Shown here: piece by piece, positions 12,501-23,908 of the stretch
Position numbering within the stretch: position 1 is the stretch's first letter
Layout of the letters: each line of letters opens with the position of its first letter
Assembly (NCBI GenBank): GCA_009741485.1
Contig: CM019217.1
Coordinates: 36,279,859-36,343,858, forward strand
From: Malurus cyaneus samueli
Taxonomy: Eukaryota > Chordata > Aves > Passeriformes > Maluridae
Direction of reading: 5' to 3'
DNA: 64,000 bases
Notes under the pieces: model-generated
Told to the model about the DNA's origin: nothing
Seen by the model: the letters and a program-made list of their open reading frames with translations, nothing else
Database searches by the model: none
Made by a program: the position numbers and the translations under genes

Positions 12501-15500
12501 TGTTTTGACACACAGGAAGACCACAAGGATATCACGGGGGTATGCAGGGAGGAAAACCAAAAGGGCCAAAGTCCAACTTAAAATTAAAAAGGGTAATAAA
12601 TTTTATTAAAAAAAGGAGACTTACTTAAACCTGTGAGGGCAACATGTATTCAGTGGGAAAGTGTAACTGGGAAAAAATGTTTAATTCTGTTTTCATCAGA
12701 GATCTTCAGTAGAAGGAAAGGAAATACTGATTTCAGGAAAGCTTACTGATACAATTCAAATTTGTTGATAGAATGCTTCACCTGTAATACCAATTTCTCA
12801 AGATGTGGATATTGAAACTATTGACCATGACAAATAGGGGAGTCATAGTGAGGTGCCTGACACCATGTCTTCAATGGTAGAGTGAACTTGACACACTAAC
12901 AAGCAGTCTAGAGGATAAGCAAGGGAAAAATCTGTCTCTGTCAGCCTGCCAGGAATTGAGAAAAATAAAAAAGAACAGTTTACAGTGGAGCACAGGATTA
13001 TTGTTGCTCGAACTGGGTTTTGGCAAACCAAAGGACATCTTGAGTCATCACAAAACCATTTGCAATTCACCATGCAGCAACATCCAGAGAGAGAAAAATC
13101 TGGCCATAGCTTCCCCCTTTAAGAGATTAAAACCCAAATTTATCACCTTCCAGAAGTACACTGACCCATCACCAATCATTTGAACACCTTCCCCTTCTTC
13201 CCCCCATTACTTTGTGCATAATATTCTCCAGTCCGTTTCACTGCCGTTACGCTTTGTGTAAGGTAGTTAAATATTAATGGAAGCAACAAATAGAATCCAG
13301 ATTTTCTAACAAATGAATGCCTAACTAATGTGTTATGAACTCACGTCTGCTCACTGGTTGAATAAATATGCAGGCAGAGCAAACTCAGTATCACCCAGTG
13401 GTTCATCATAAAATACTTGCTGGGAGAGTCCCTGGACACGCACCTTACCAAGAGTCCAGCCAGGGCAGAGAAGTGGCTCAGAGCTGGAAAGCCACACTGT
13501 GGTTCTGAGAACCGAACTCAGGAACAAAAGTGATACAGGATTGTGACTGTTTTATGTGAAGGATGCTCAGACTAGTTTTAGATGCTTTGTCCAAAAGTGA
13601 GTAAATTGATTTTTTTTTTGGTTCTCCACTTCAGAAAAAATGATAATTTCAATTAAGAAAGAACTGGTTTTGAAAAAAAAAAAAGCTATTTGCTCCTCTC
13701 TTCCTGCCTTGTTATTCCTACTATCTTTGGCATTTAAGAAAGTCTTTGAACCTTATTCCACTTCATTATTCTGAGCTGTGCCCTTCCTTTGTTTATTTCT
13801 TGATTTCTTTCTCTTTCCTCTCAAGTAAAAGGTAATTTGTCTTACTGTGGTTAAAAAAATAAAAATAAAATTACTTCTAAATTCCCTCTCATTGTTTCCC
13901 AGCAGATGATGTTGTCTGTTTTATTTCTGTTAACTGCAGCCTAATTAGGATTTCCTTCATTTAAAGCATGTAAAAGTACTTGAGAGTTTTTTTTTTTTTT
14001 TAATAGTATTGTATTATTTCTAATGTACTCATATTGTGATGTATCCAATAATTTGAAGAATGGTGGTCATCAAAAATCAACAGAGGAATATTAAGCCTGT
14101 GTTGTGATCGCAACACACAGGAGAAAATACAAAAGCCATTTTCATAAAGTGAGTTTTTAAGAGAAGCATAACACATTCATCCAAGCTAAGCAAATAAACA
14201 TAAATCAGAAAGAACAACCAGCCAACAGGTTAAGTTCTTCATTTTCCACTATTGAACAGTGCTGCTTTCACAGGATCACAGAGACAGCATTTAAATCAAG
14301 ATAAAACCTTGAAGCTCTCGGGTTGGTAATTAGAGCTTTGTGCTGTCTTAGAAAGTTTTTTCCTTCAGACAAAATAGATTCCATAGCAAAGAGCCCAAAG
14401 TCTGATATACATAATTTTTCTGGCAAATCCATGCTTAGAGCTAGGTAAAGAATTCTGCATCTCCACTGAGAAAAATCACATCCCTTTTTGAATGTATCAC
14501 TTTAAGATATGAAATATGAAAAATGAAAAAACATATGGTAGTTATTAATTGGGATGACCTTCATTAAATTAAACATTAAGGCATCAAAATTACTATGCAG
14601 CTTCACAATGGCACATTCAGGAAAACGTTTTATCCTCTAATATTTGGACAGGCTGAAGCTGCTATTCATAAGGGTCTAATTTTCAGGTGGAACCACAGCA
14701 TCCACTTGATCCAGTTCAGTTTTCATTGTACAGTAGAAATTGTTGGCATAATTGAAATGAATATGCCATCATGGTCTGTCATTTCTTCTTGACTAGCTTT
14801 TTCATCAAATCAATCTTACTAGAATTAAAAATCTTCATTTTCTTCCAAAACCTCTGTTGTCTCTTCTTTCTCTACTATAAATAACAATTTTGTGTTCTCC
14901 CACTCTGACCATAAAGGTTTACAGTGTTAGCAGAAAAGTTTTATTCTGCTTCTCCTATTCCCACTCTTCCTTCCTGAACACACCATAAATGAGTGTAGAT
15001 GTCCAGTTCACATTAGCTATCAAAGCTTGTATAAAATATTTTGCTCACAGTATACTTTAAATACTTTATTGTTTTATAGAAGATGGCTCAAAAATCTCAT
15101 TCTTGAGTGTTTTCCTCCAGATCCTGTCCTCTCTTTCAATTCATACTTCATAGATACAACTTTTCCTTTTAAAAGTTATGCTTCTTTATTACTCTCCTTT
15201 TGACTGCATGTTTCCATCCATCTGGGGTTTTTTTCTGAGTCTATCCCAGATTACAAAATATAATTTATAAATTTTTACTAACCCATTTTGTTGCATCTCT
15301 ATAAATCTATCACAAATTTTTACATTATATATGTATTTAAGGTAATCATAAGTTAGGAATATTCGACATCTTTATTCAGCTACCTTTTTATTTTGAAGGA
15401 CTCATGCCTGCTGCCTTCCAGCCTGTGTACTGTGCTACAAAGCATGGTGTAATTGGATTCACACGGTCCATAGCAGTAAGTATGCGTTTTCCAAAAGAAT

Positions 15501-18500
15501 ATCAGCAGCTCTTTGGGAGTATTCTGAAGCTTTTCATGTTCCTTCTCTATAGCCAAACAACTGGAACTAATTTTCTGAAAGAAAACAAAGTATCTGAAGC
15601 AGTGGAGGTTCCTTCCTTTCACAAAAGGATCCAAAGCATTTGTGTTCACGACCAATTTGAGACTTGGGTAGCAGAGAAAAAAGATGTTGCAAGTAATTTA
15701 AGGACAGTGGGAAGAGTCCAAAAGCCAAATTCTAATCCAAATTTTAAAAACACTTTTTCAGAATCCCATCCCAGTCATTTAACATTTTGCTTTCCTTATT
15801 ACTAGGTTGGTAACTTTTTTTACAATAAATAGGCACTAAAACGTACAAACGTGTTTAACTTGAACACATCATTTGTTCTTACCAACTCTTAACACTCTGA
15901 AAATGCAAAATGACACATTCAGGATAGGACATGTAGGATGACCATATTGTAAGTCTCAACCTCTGACGCTGAAGCTTTCTAGTTAAATTGAACAAACACT
16001 GTAGTAAAATAACTTGGAGGGGAAAATTATGATTATTCTTTAATAGGTTAATCTTAAAGATAGTCTATTAATGTAAGATTTCCAATCTGATGTTTAGAAC
16101 AAATCACCTGAAATTATACTTGGAATTCTCTATCCATATTTTATGCCCCCATCCCCACACAAATAGCTTATTTTTCAGATTAATGTAGAGAGAATAGTAT
16201 GGATAAATGTTCCATATACCATGCTAAACACATCAAGAGCATGACACCTAGGTCTCCATTTTTGTTTTCTCATTATAAATATCACCATCTAAGCACAAAG
16301 GCAAAACAGAGGAAATTCTGTCCTTAAGAAACATGAGAGTGCAGAGGAAAAAACAATGATAAACATAGTGAACTACAGTATTTACCAGGAAAGGCAGTAC
16401 AGCCTGATGTTGGGCAGGTCTGCTACCTTACATCTCGGACTTCAGTTTCGTGTCTTCCCCAGACCAAAAGCGCAGGCCATCATACCATTAAAATGCCAGG
16501 TGACTTACAAATAGCTTAAAGGAGTCCTGTAAAATATTATTAAAGTAAATAGAATGCCATGTTTAACACTTATGGTTAATCTTGGATAGATCATGTACAG
16601 TTCTTCACTTCTGGTCTATTGCTAAGAAAGTTCATCCAGCATTCAACACACATCTGGATGTTGGTCAGTCTTTGCCACATACACACTTTGGTAGGACCAC
16701 AAACAAAGGGTCCTACAACGCCCAGAACAGCCTGTGCTTCTTATTTTCATCATGTTCCTGAGCTACTTCCTGAAAAAAAACCACAGCTCGCAGGGATTTT
16801 CCAGTGAAGGTGCTCAGTGATAGATTCATACCTTGGCAGGGACAACAGAGCAACTAGAAAAGTTTAGCATTAAGTTGTAGGGATAGAGAACAGATCCTAT
16901 TTCTGTTGATGTGAGGAAGGTAAATACAGAATCTAAATTTTATTTATTCCAGAGTTTTCTTTTAATAAAAGAAGATCCAGTAAGATTGCAAACATACATT
17001 TGGGAGAATTTCTTTCTTGTTTTTGCTATTTCATTATGCTAGGATAGTATTGATGACATGCTAGGAGCACTAGGAACAAAAAAATATTAGAAAATAACAG
17101 CTGCATGAAAATAAGAGCTCTGATTTCTTGTAAAGTTGTTCTCCTAACAAAAGAAATGTAGGTTTTTTTCTAATAATCTAGTATGATTCCTAGAGAAAAC
17201 ATGCTTCAAACTTGGTTTTTGAAGCAAACAATCAGTCGTAACAAAATATCCTTACTAAGCAAGGCTGGTAAACCTCATTCTTTGAAAACTTACTTACTCA
17301 ATACTGTCTTTAAATGTTGATGCCTAACCCTTTCTCTTTTCTAGCTGGCGGCTAATATGGACAACTACGGTGTGAGACTCAACACAATTTGTCCAGGGTT
17401 TGTCAACACACCAATTCTTCAGTCAATAGATAAAGAAGAGAATATGGGACAATACTATTCATACAAGGATGAGATCAAAAATATGATGCAGTTCTATGGT
17501 GTGATGGAGTAAGTCAAGTCAAATGCAGTGGGTTTTTGCCCTTTGTTGGTGAAGAAAAAACCACACAATATAATTTTCAGCAAAATTAAAAGGGAAATGC
17601 TGCCTCAGATAAAATTCTATCAAATATGTTGTCCTGTTTACAAATAAAAAAGGGCTAAGGCTACTTCAAGAGCACAGTCTGCACAGTGATAGAACCCTTT
17701 TTGTATTCCTATTTTCCAGTAAAGTCCAAATCAAATTCTCAAATTAAATAGAGTGATTTTGGTTTTTAATAGCCCTGGATGTTCTCTCATGAATTTGTTT
17801 GATCAAACTTTTTAGATATAGGGTATACAATTTGCACTGAATTTTCACAAAATTTTCAAGTGAATCAAAATAGACCAAGAACTGACAGTAGCAACCACCA
17901 TGGATCAGATCAAAGAGTTACCTGGCCCATTAGAGTACTGCCAAAAGCAGACAGCTTGGACAGACTGTGAGAATATGACAAGTATAAAGTGATATTTTTA
18001 ACACTCTTAGTTTCTAGCAATTAGCTTCCAAGCTGCTTCTGCATAGATGAAATTGTATGACTGCGTTGTTTCACCCATACTATCCTTATGTAACATGTTT
18101 CACACCTATTGGACACAGCAAACTGCACATAAAATTATCCTTATGCTAATTTGTATGTCAGCTCTGCTACAGAAATGGGATAAATCAACAACAAAGAGCT
18201 GCAGAGGATTGTGCAAGGATTACTTCTGTCTGTTTCCCTGACAGACAAAGTTTGATAGGAAGACCAATGGCAGCTACATGTCCACAGGCATTTATCAGAC
18301 TAGAGCAAACAAATGATAATTAGTAAAGTAGCCACTTTAGATGTATGCCCTAATTGAGGAGCCTAAATATCTCTCCCGAAACACTTATACCACCTCTGCT
18401 TTTTCTTAAAACAAATTTGCTTAAATGCCAGTTTTAACAAAATTCAGATATATAGATATCTACATTGAATTTCTTTACTTGTCCTTTTTACATGTTCTAT

Positions 18501-18674
18501 TATATGATGACTCTGAAATAACTTATTTTTTTCAGCCCATCAATTATTGCTGAGGGACTGATAACAATAATTGAAGATGATACTCTAAATGGAGAAGTTA
18601 TGAAGATCACAGCATCCCAAGGAATTCATTTTCAGCAATATGGCCAAACACCTTTTACATCATCAAAGAGATAA
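9480..18674 (+). CDS. HPGD: 15-hydroxyprostaglandin dehydrogenase [NAD(+)], 3' part (exons 4-7, spliced)
   Basis: The joined exons 9480-9576, 15399-15475, 17345-17508 and 18536-18674 give 158 residues plus a stop. They align without gaps to residues 109-266 of the short-chain dehydrogenase/reductase that oxidises the 15-hydroxyl of prostaglandins and related oxylipins with NAD+ in the cytosol, the first step of prostaglandin inactivation. Visible landmarks, in human numbering, are the NMSSLAG strand with Ser138, the YxxxK pair Tyr151/Lys155 in PVYCATKH, the cofactor-side segment CPGFVNTPI, and Gln148, Phe185 and Tyr217, which are described as substrate-pocket residues in the human enzyme. Every junction has GT/AG sites and phases agree. 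The N-terminal Rossmann half and catalytic Asn107 belong to exons 1-3, which I could not find in the window and which probably lie to its left. Position 147, next to the pocket, is Phe where I recall Gln in human. A tandem HPGD-like paralogue cannot be excluded from this half alone. No frameshift or internal stop is seen, so the gene looks functional. Confidence 0.96.
11617..11835 (-). repeat. Pentamer array (GGAAG)n with CGGAA/CAGAA variants
   Basis: This is about 219 bp of uninterrupted 5-bp units. On the + strand the units are CTTCC, interspersed with CGGAA (seven copies) and CAGAA (four copies). Variants sit next to CTTCC, so each makes a dyad TTCCCGGAA or TTCCCAGAA. The left third is pure CTTCC. 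The right part shows a higher-order pattern in which CGGAA, CTTCC, CAGAA recur together. The 95-codon minus-strand open frame across it only reads the repeat as a Lys/Gly/Arg/Glu-rich peptide and is not a gene. Confidence 0.97.
12472..12502. repeat. Short (ATGCT)n microsatellite
   Basis: Several tandem copies of ATGCT with one diverged copy at the right end, inside HPGD intron 4. Confidence 0.8.
14096..14121. repeat. Near-perfect inverted repeat (hairpin) in HPGD intron 4
   Basis: The left arm CCTGTGTTG (14096-14104) pairs with the right arm CAACACACAGG (14111-14121), with a 2-base bulge and the loop TGATCG. Too short to be a transposon end on its own. Confidence 0.75.
15399..15475 (+). CDS. 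HPGD: HPGD coding exon 5 (residues 141-166)
   Basis: The 77-bp exon has its acceptor at TTTTGAAG and its donor at GCA|GTAAGT. It encodes [20 protein letters not shown] and then FTRSIA. This holds the SDR catalytic Tyr151 and Lys155 and pocket residue Gln148. The open frame continues past the donor, so a longer unspliced reading exists, but the GTAAGT donor and the homology place the exon end here. The acceptor tract is less pyrimidine-rich just before the AG than at the other exons. Confidence 0.95.
15476..17344 (+). other. HPGD: HPGD intron 5
   Basis: The intron runs from GTAAGT to CTTTTCTAG, about 1.9 kb. I see no repeats or exons in it, only AT-rich unique sequence. Confidence 0.88.
17345..17508 (+). 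CDS. HPGD: HPGD coding exon 6 (residues 167-221)
   Basis: The 164-bp exon follows a strong acceptor (TTTCTCTTTTCTAG) and ends GA|GTAAGT, splitting the Asp221 codon. It encodes [20 protein letters not shown], then [20 protein letters not shown], then [14 protein letters not shown]. It includes the PGFVNT segment that contacts the cofactor in SDR enzymes and Tyr217 of the substrate lid. Confidence 0.95.
17509..18535 (+). other. HPGD: HPGD intron 6
   Basis: The intron runs from GTAAGT to TTTTTTCAG, about 1.0 kb. A 64-codon open frame at 18047-18241 has no recognisable content and sits between good splice sites of the gene, so I treat it as chance. Confidence 0.88.
18536..18674 (+). CDS. HPGD: HPGD terminal coding exon 7 (residues 221-266, stop)
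   Basis: The exon follows a pyrimidine-rich acceptor (TTATTTTTTTCAG). Its first C completes Asp221, and it encodes [20 protein letters not shown], then [20 protein letters not shown] and TSSKR before TAA at 18672-18674. The conserved core [13 protein letters not shown] and GIHFQ match the family C-terminus. The last few residues differ from the human tail, as is usual for this flexible end. Confidence 0.95.
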
Positions 18675-18925
18675 ATAATTGCATTGGGCTAATTACTCTT
18701 GGTTTTTCTTGAATATAAAAATTTTTGAAAAGAGTAATTTGGGGGGAAAACCGGTTGGTACTGTTTCTAGATCAGTGACAGTGTTCAAATATTTGCATCC
18801 TAATAACAAAGAGATAAGTGAGAAAATCTGGTATGGGAAGATGTTACCACCCTATTCTGATTCCATGAGCACTAATAACAGTATTTATTTAGTAGAATAA
18901 ACATGCTGCTCTGAAGCCTTTTTAA
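18675..18925 (+). other. HPGD: HPGD 3' untranslated region (proximal form)
   Basis: This is AT-rich sequence directly after the HPGD stop codon. A canonical polyadenylation hexamer lies about 225 bases downstream, so the end is estimated as about 25 bases past it. A 73-codon open frame inside it starts near the stop and has no recognisable product. Longer transcripts are possible because another AATAAA occurs at 19532-19537. Confidence 0.6.
18896..18901 (+). terminator. Polyadenylation signal AATAAA, HPGD proximal
   Basis: This is a perfect AATAAA hexamer, the first after the HPGD stop. A further AATAAA at 19532-19537 is an alternative. Which one is used cannot be told from the sequence. Confidence 0.55.
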
Positions 18926-21900
18926 ATTATAATTTAGTAATAGGGGCCACTTTCATTCTGGTAGTTCTGGTCTATATACTCCAAGCATATTTTGGTGGAT
19001 CTGACTTAGCTATAATTATTTTCATTGTCATGCCTACTTATTTACATCTTGAATTCTTCAGACCAGGAATTCAGTTGAGGAATCTAGACCACAAATTGAG
19101 CCATAAGGGGTTAAAAATTCTTTTTTTCTTATGAAATATTCAATAGAACAAGAAGCAAAATTCACATTCCTCATCCTTATATGCAAGCGAACATGTTGTA
19201 TGTCAAATAAGAAAGATTTTTAACTTCTTGGATTTTAGCTATTTATAAAATAGTTCAGAAATATTTTTGTTTTATAGATATATATATAGATGTGTATGTG
19301 AATTTTCTCACTCTGTAAATACAAGGATGAATATTTTGGCACTGATTGAAATGTCTGCTTGCTCATTAAATCTTATTTTCTAAATCTTTAAATCTAATTT
19401 CTTGCCTTGATTGATTGATTAAAATCTCAATTCAGTCCTGAATTATCTTTTTTTAATCATGTTTTATATATGTCCCTTTAAGTTTCACAGTACATACTCT
19501 CAGATGTAGCATGCCATATACCGGTAATGAAAATAAAAATTGAGCTTCCTACCTCCTGAGCACTACTAGACCTTCTGAATCCAAATCAATCCCCAGCTAT
19601 ATTTATGCAACAAACCTTCACACTTCTGGGTTACATAACTAATGAAAATAATATTTTGCATGACAATTTAATTAGGCTCATAGCATAAGAAGATTTAATA
19701 GCTCCTGGGAAGGCTGGGAGGATAATATTTGCCCTTCTTAGGAGTACTGACTTTAATTTCACTGATCTTTGTTTTAGCATTGTAACTGAAGGAGCGGAAA
19801 CAGTAGTACTTACCATCTGTGGCAGTCAGGGAGTGTGTGGGGAAAAGAAATGAAACAGAAACACCGACTTTGAATTACTCAGCATTCTACTAATGTATTA
19901 TTTTTGGTTATGTTAACACTGTTTTTAAGGACTATTTTGAAGGCACTCATGATACTGGCCACAGCTTTAGCATCCCTGACAGCATCTCTATATCCCTCTG
20001 CATTAAATACTACTATCTGATTTGGTGATAGTAGTTTATATGTTTGTCTCATCAAAAGCAGAACATTTCCCAATACATGGCAGAATATTGTCAAAGATAG
20101 GATGTAGACATGAAATCAGCATGTGTTAGTTAGGTGCTGATGCTGATAAACATCTACCTCTGTGGGTCTCCTTGTAAAGCAGTATTTCAACTTAGTCTGG
20201 AAACAAGAGAAGATTTAATAATAACGACAGTACATGTAAAATGTAACCACCACCACATTAAGACAGTAACAACACCACATTAAGACAATAACTCATCAGC
20301 TTCTCTTAGTAACATACTTCAAATAGTGATAGGAATTTTGCTGATGATACATTGCTGTCTTGACTACTTTTGCTCATCTCTGCTTCTTGTTATCCCAAAG
20401 GAAATACCGTTAAACAGGGTGGGTTTAACTGACTTTCTTAACTTAACTTAAAGGCCTGACTTTCTCAGGGGACCAGGGAAAGCATATATAATTTAATAGT
20501 TTTACTAATAAAAGACCAGGAGTCCAATGTATGCTCCCTGGAGGAAGAAAACCAGAGACAAATATAAAGTTAATTACAGCTAATCACTTTAATCATTGCA
20601 CAATTTACTTGTGATATTGCGCTTGTATAAAAATCTAATTCTATGAATTAACATTATTCTAAGATTTCATTTATGTGGTAAATCAATTGTCATACAAGAT
20701 AATATTAGATTCATAAAACATACAGTTAGACTCCAGGACACTTGAAAAATCTAAGCCTATATTTGGGAAAGAATTATAATATGTATGTATAGGTATTTTC
20801 TTCTGGATTAATTTTGTAACTCAAAAGATAGATGTTTTCAAATCAAAGCCACATAGAAAACTTCAGGAAAGGCATAAACAGCACTGATTTCCATCTGATA
20901 ATCTGATAAGAAAGTCTCAGAATCAAATAAACACTTAAACTAAGATAAATCTCAAATTATTAGCACATCTGGAACTCAACGAAAGAAACATGTACAAGTG
21001 AAGCAAAATCCTTGATGCAAATCCTAATGAGAAATATAGTCATCAAATTTCTACCTTTTAATTAAAGAATACCCCAAACCAAGCATTACAATTTTCCAGT
21101 TTCAGATAGTCTGAATTTAAACACATCTGAGGGTTTTATCTTCACAGGAAGAACAAGTCCTACATATATTTTGGAAGGGTTTCCTGTGAGACTTCCCCCC
21201 AACCTTTGGAAACCTTCCAGTATGAAAGAAAAAGAGCATATGTTTAATTTACAGGGAGAAACACCAGAGAAGCAGTAGGTAGAAACATGAGTTGAAGGCA
21301 GAAAGTGAGTTTCACTTTTTGCTCAAAGACTGTTTTGAAACTTCATCTTCAGTTGAAAGTCTTGACATAATTCCAAGACTTAATTTACTTTGCCTGAGAG
21401 GCCATAGTTTTTAAGAGAACTGTTCCAGTTTTGTAGGGAAACTCAGCCAAAAGGAAAAATAAATATTTTCAATGAGATACACTAATTGCCAAGAACATAA
21501 AATAACAGGCAATATTCTAGACTCGTATCATGATCACTATTTGGAATGAATAATCAACCCCGTGTGACACAAGTTTGCTTTTCAGTTGGTTCTTAGAGCT
21601 TCCAATATAATTTTTCTTAGGGGTAAAGAATAAATATTATTAATGAACTTATTTTTTTCAGTGCTTATGGTCTCACACAAAAGCCCAAATCATAAGCCAT
21701 TTCAAACACTTTTTTGCACGACAATGTTAGTTTATTTGTATTATTTAATTCCTTAATTAAAGGCACTTCAGAGATACATAATCTACATAATTATGTGGAT
21801 AATTCATTGCATTCTGTAAGTTCAGAATGACCTGGAATTAATTTGTGTTATGAGTGCCATCAAATCACATGTTTATTAATTTTGTGATAGAGGAGATGAA

Positions 21901-23903
21901 CCATGGAATAAAAAAATCCTTCTTACAGTTTCCTTAAGTTAAGGAGACTAGACTGTTTTCTCTGGTTTGTAACATAAGCTTTGCGAAGAGTAAACCAAAA
22001 ATAAACTTCGATGAAACCAAAATGTGATTTCCACTGAAATCTTGAATATGGGACTAATCTTTAAAGGAACTGCGTTAGATATCTAATGCTATGGCTTTTG
22101 AGCAGGATGGAGCTCTTCTGACAGATAATGATTTCCTTCCTCCAGTGTTGAACTGCTCTAAACTTTCTGCAGGATGATTCTCCAGGTTGAACTTCCCTTT
22201 CAGCTAAGTCTATTTGCTTTGCATCAAGAGACACTGACAGTTTCCAGCTCCAGCTCCAGGAATCCAGACGGTGCAATGAAACTGAAGGATAATACCATAT
22301 GACTTAGATTTTTTGTTTCCCCCTCCAGTACAGAAAGGAACAGCTTAATGTCAGGTCAAATTTAAAATTACAACAGAAAGGAACACTAAACAAGAAGAGT
22401 TATGCTTCTTCTCTTTGGAGACAGTAAACAGGAAGAGAACAGATCAGGTAAAAATAAGGTGCAAAGAGGTTAAATGAGAATTAAAATAAGTAACTTAGCC
22501 CCACTGTTTAAGTGAAAGGCCATTACTATGCACTGTGGCCCAAATTTAAGTCTGAATGTTTTCTGATTTGTATAGAGACAGTCTAACACAGTATTCTCTC
22601 AGGAATTCTGAGGCGGAAATCAAGATCTTTGCATTAAAAATTAATCTTAATTTAAAAAAAAAATTGACTATTTCAAACAATCATTTAACAGAGAAGCATT
22701 TGAAACAGTTATATATTCAGGTCCTTTTATTGTTCACAAGCTCTGTGCTAATTCACTGCTGGCATCTGCTGGGCAAACTTTTCAGAGATTATTACTACTA
22801 CAGATGCGGAATTAATTTCTTGCTACAAGAATTGCAATTTTCCAGCTTTCCCTTTCATCAGGGGGTTCCTACCCCTCCTCCTTTCACACAGAAGGGAGGC
22901 TACATAGGACAGAATGATCATCTGGTGACAGGTCTGACATCTGGCCCAGGAATTCTGAATGGTTGAAGGCTCTAGATTTAACCTCATCAAGCAGAGATTT
23001 ATAGTAGTGACATGCTAGAAGAATGCCAAAGATCTACCTAATCCCTGATTTGTCACTCTGACCCTGCAAACTCCTCTGCATCTTCATATTGGACTGCCTT
23101 AAACACAAGCATTTCCGAAGTGAACTGCACTCCAACTGCATCAAAACACAGCTGTGCTTCTTCAGCAGCCACCGAGATAATTTTCACTTAATTCACTGAT
23201 TTCAGAGAAACTGTGAGGCCAGTTCTTTAGTTCACATGATGCTACACATCAAAGAAATGGCTCAAGGTATCTCAGCAGCTTTTTTCTTTTTCTTTGCAAA
23301 TAAACCTTTCCTCAGCAGTCACCATCTTGAGAAAAGAAAGAAGAATAGGAAATCAGGCTCTCAGTCACACAGCTTTGAAGTCTTTACTGTAGGACATGAG
23401 AATAAACACACTTCTGCTTGCTTTCAGAAAAGAAAGCACAAAGACAACTTTCAGTACACTTTCCCATAGCTGCAAACGAAACCCAGAGAAGAGGAAATAA
23501 AGATATTTTTGGAATACTGGAATGTAAAACTCTTCAGAAAAAAATAGTTATATTTTATCTTATCTAGCTATTTAAATGACTAACACTTCAGCATCTTGGG
23601 CAGTATTTGACCTTGAGGAATTATTTCAGCAATCAACACTACAAGCAGTTAACGTCATGCACACATAAACAGCGCAGTTCTCAAGAAAGGGCCAGAAACG
23701 GGCAGAGAATACTGAATTATCTAGTACTTACTCTGGAAGAGTTCTTACAAAAATGAATCTACTTTGTTGTACAAAATCCTTCTGGCAATTTCACTTGAGA
23801 TACAGTGTTCCTTTATGGAGCTTTTATCCTCTACATTTGTAAATCTGTTTAAATATACTGCACTCAGCAGTCTTACAAATTAGCTGATAAAACTACCACC
23901 AAA
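18926..23903. other. Intergenic region 3' of HPGD
   Basis: AT-rich unique sequence between the HPGD polyadenylation signal and the first solo LTR. It holds a two-copy 22-bp tandem repeat near 20.25 kb and some minus-strand open frames (19879-20094, 22061-22276) that I do not recognise. No other repeat family was identified. Confidence 0.7.
20251..20292. repeat. Two-copy 22-bp tandem repeat
   Basis: The unit starting CACCACATTAAGACA is repeated once at a spacing of 22 bp, with a single substitution between copies in the overlapping part. Confidence 0.85.
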
Positions 23904-23908
23904 GTTAG
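23904..23908. repeat. Target-site duplication GTTAG, left of LTR-1
   Basis: Identical to the 5 bases directly after LTR-1, as expected from integrase-mediated staggered insertion. Confidence 0.93.

Larger units (their letters stand above)
9577..15398 (+). other. HPGD: HPGD intron 4
   Basis: The intron is about 5.8 kb, bounded by GTGAGA and TTTTGAAG. Apart from the pentamer array, a short ATGCT repeat, a near-perfect inverted repeat at 14096-14121 and A/T runs, it is unique AT-rich sequence. The segment around 14590-14790 is less repetitive and resembles a conserved non-coding element in texture, but that needs alignment to prove. Confidence 0.85.

Noticed and set aside
15404..15805. 133-codon open frame that extends HPGD exon 5
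   Set aside because: Homology stops at the GTAAGT donor after codon 166. The rest is intron read-through, and exon 6 restores the family sequence.
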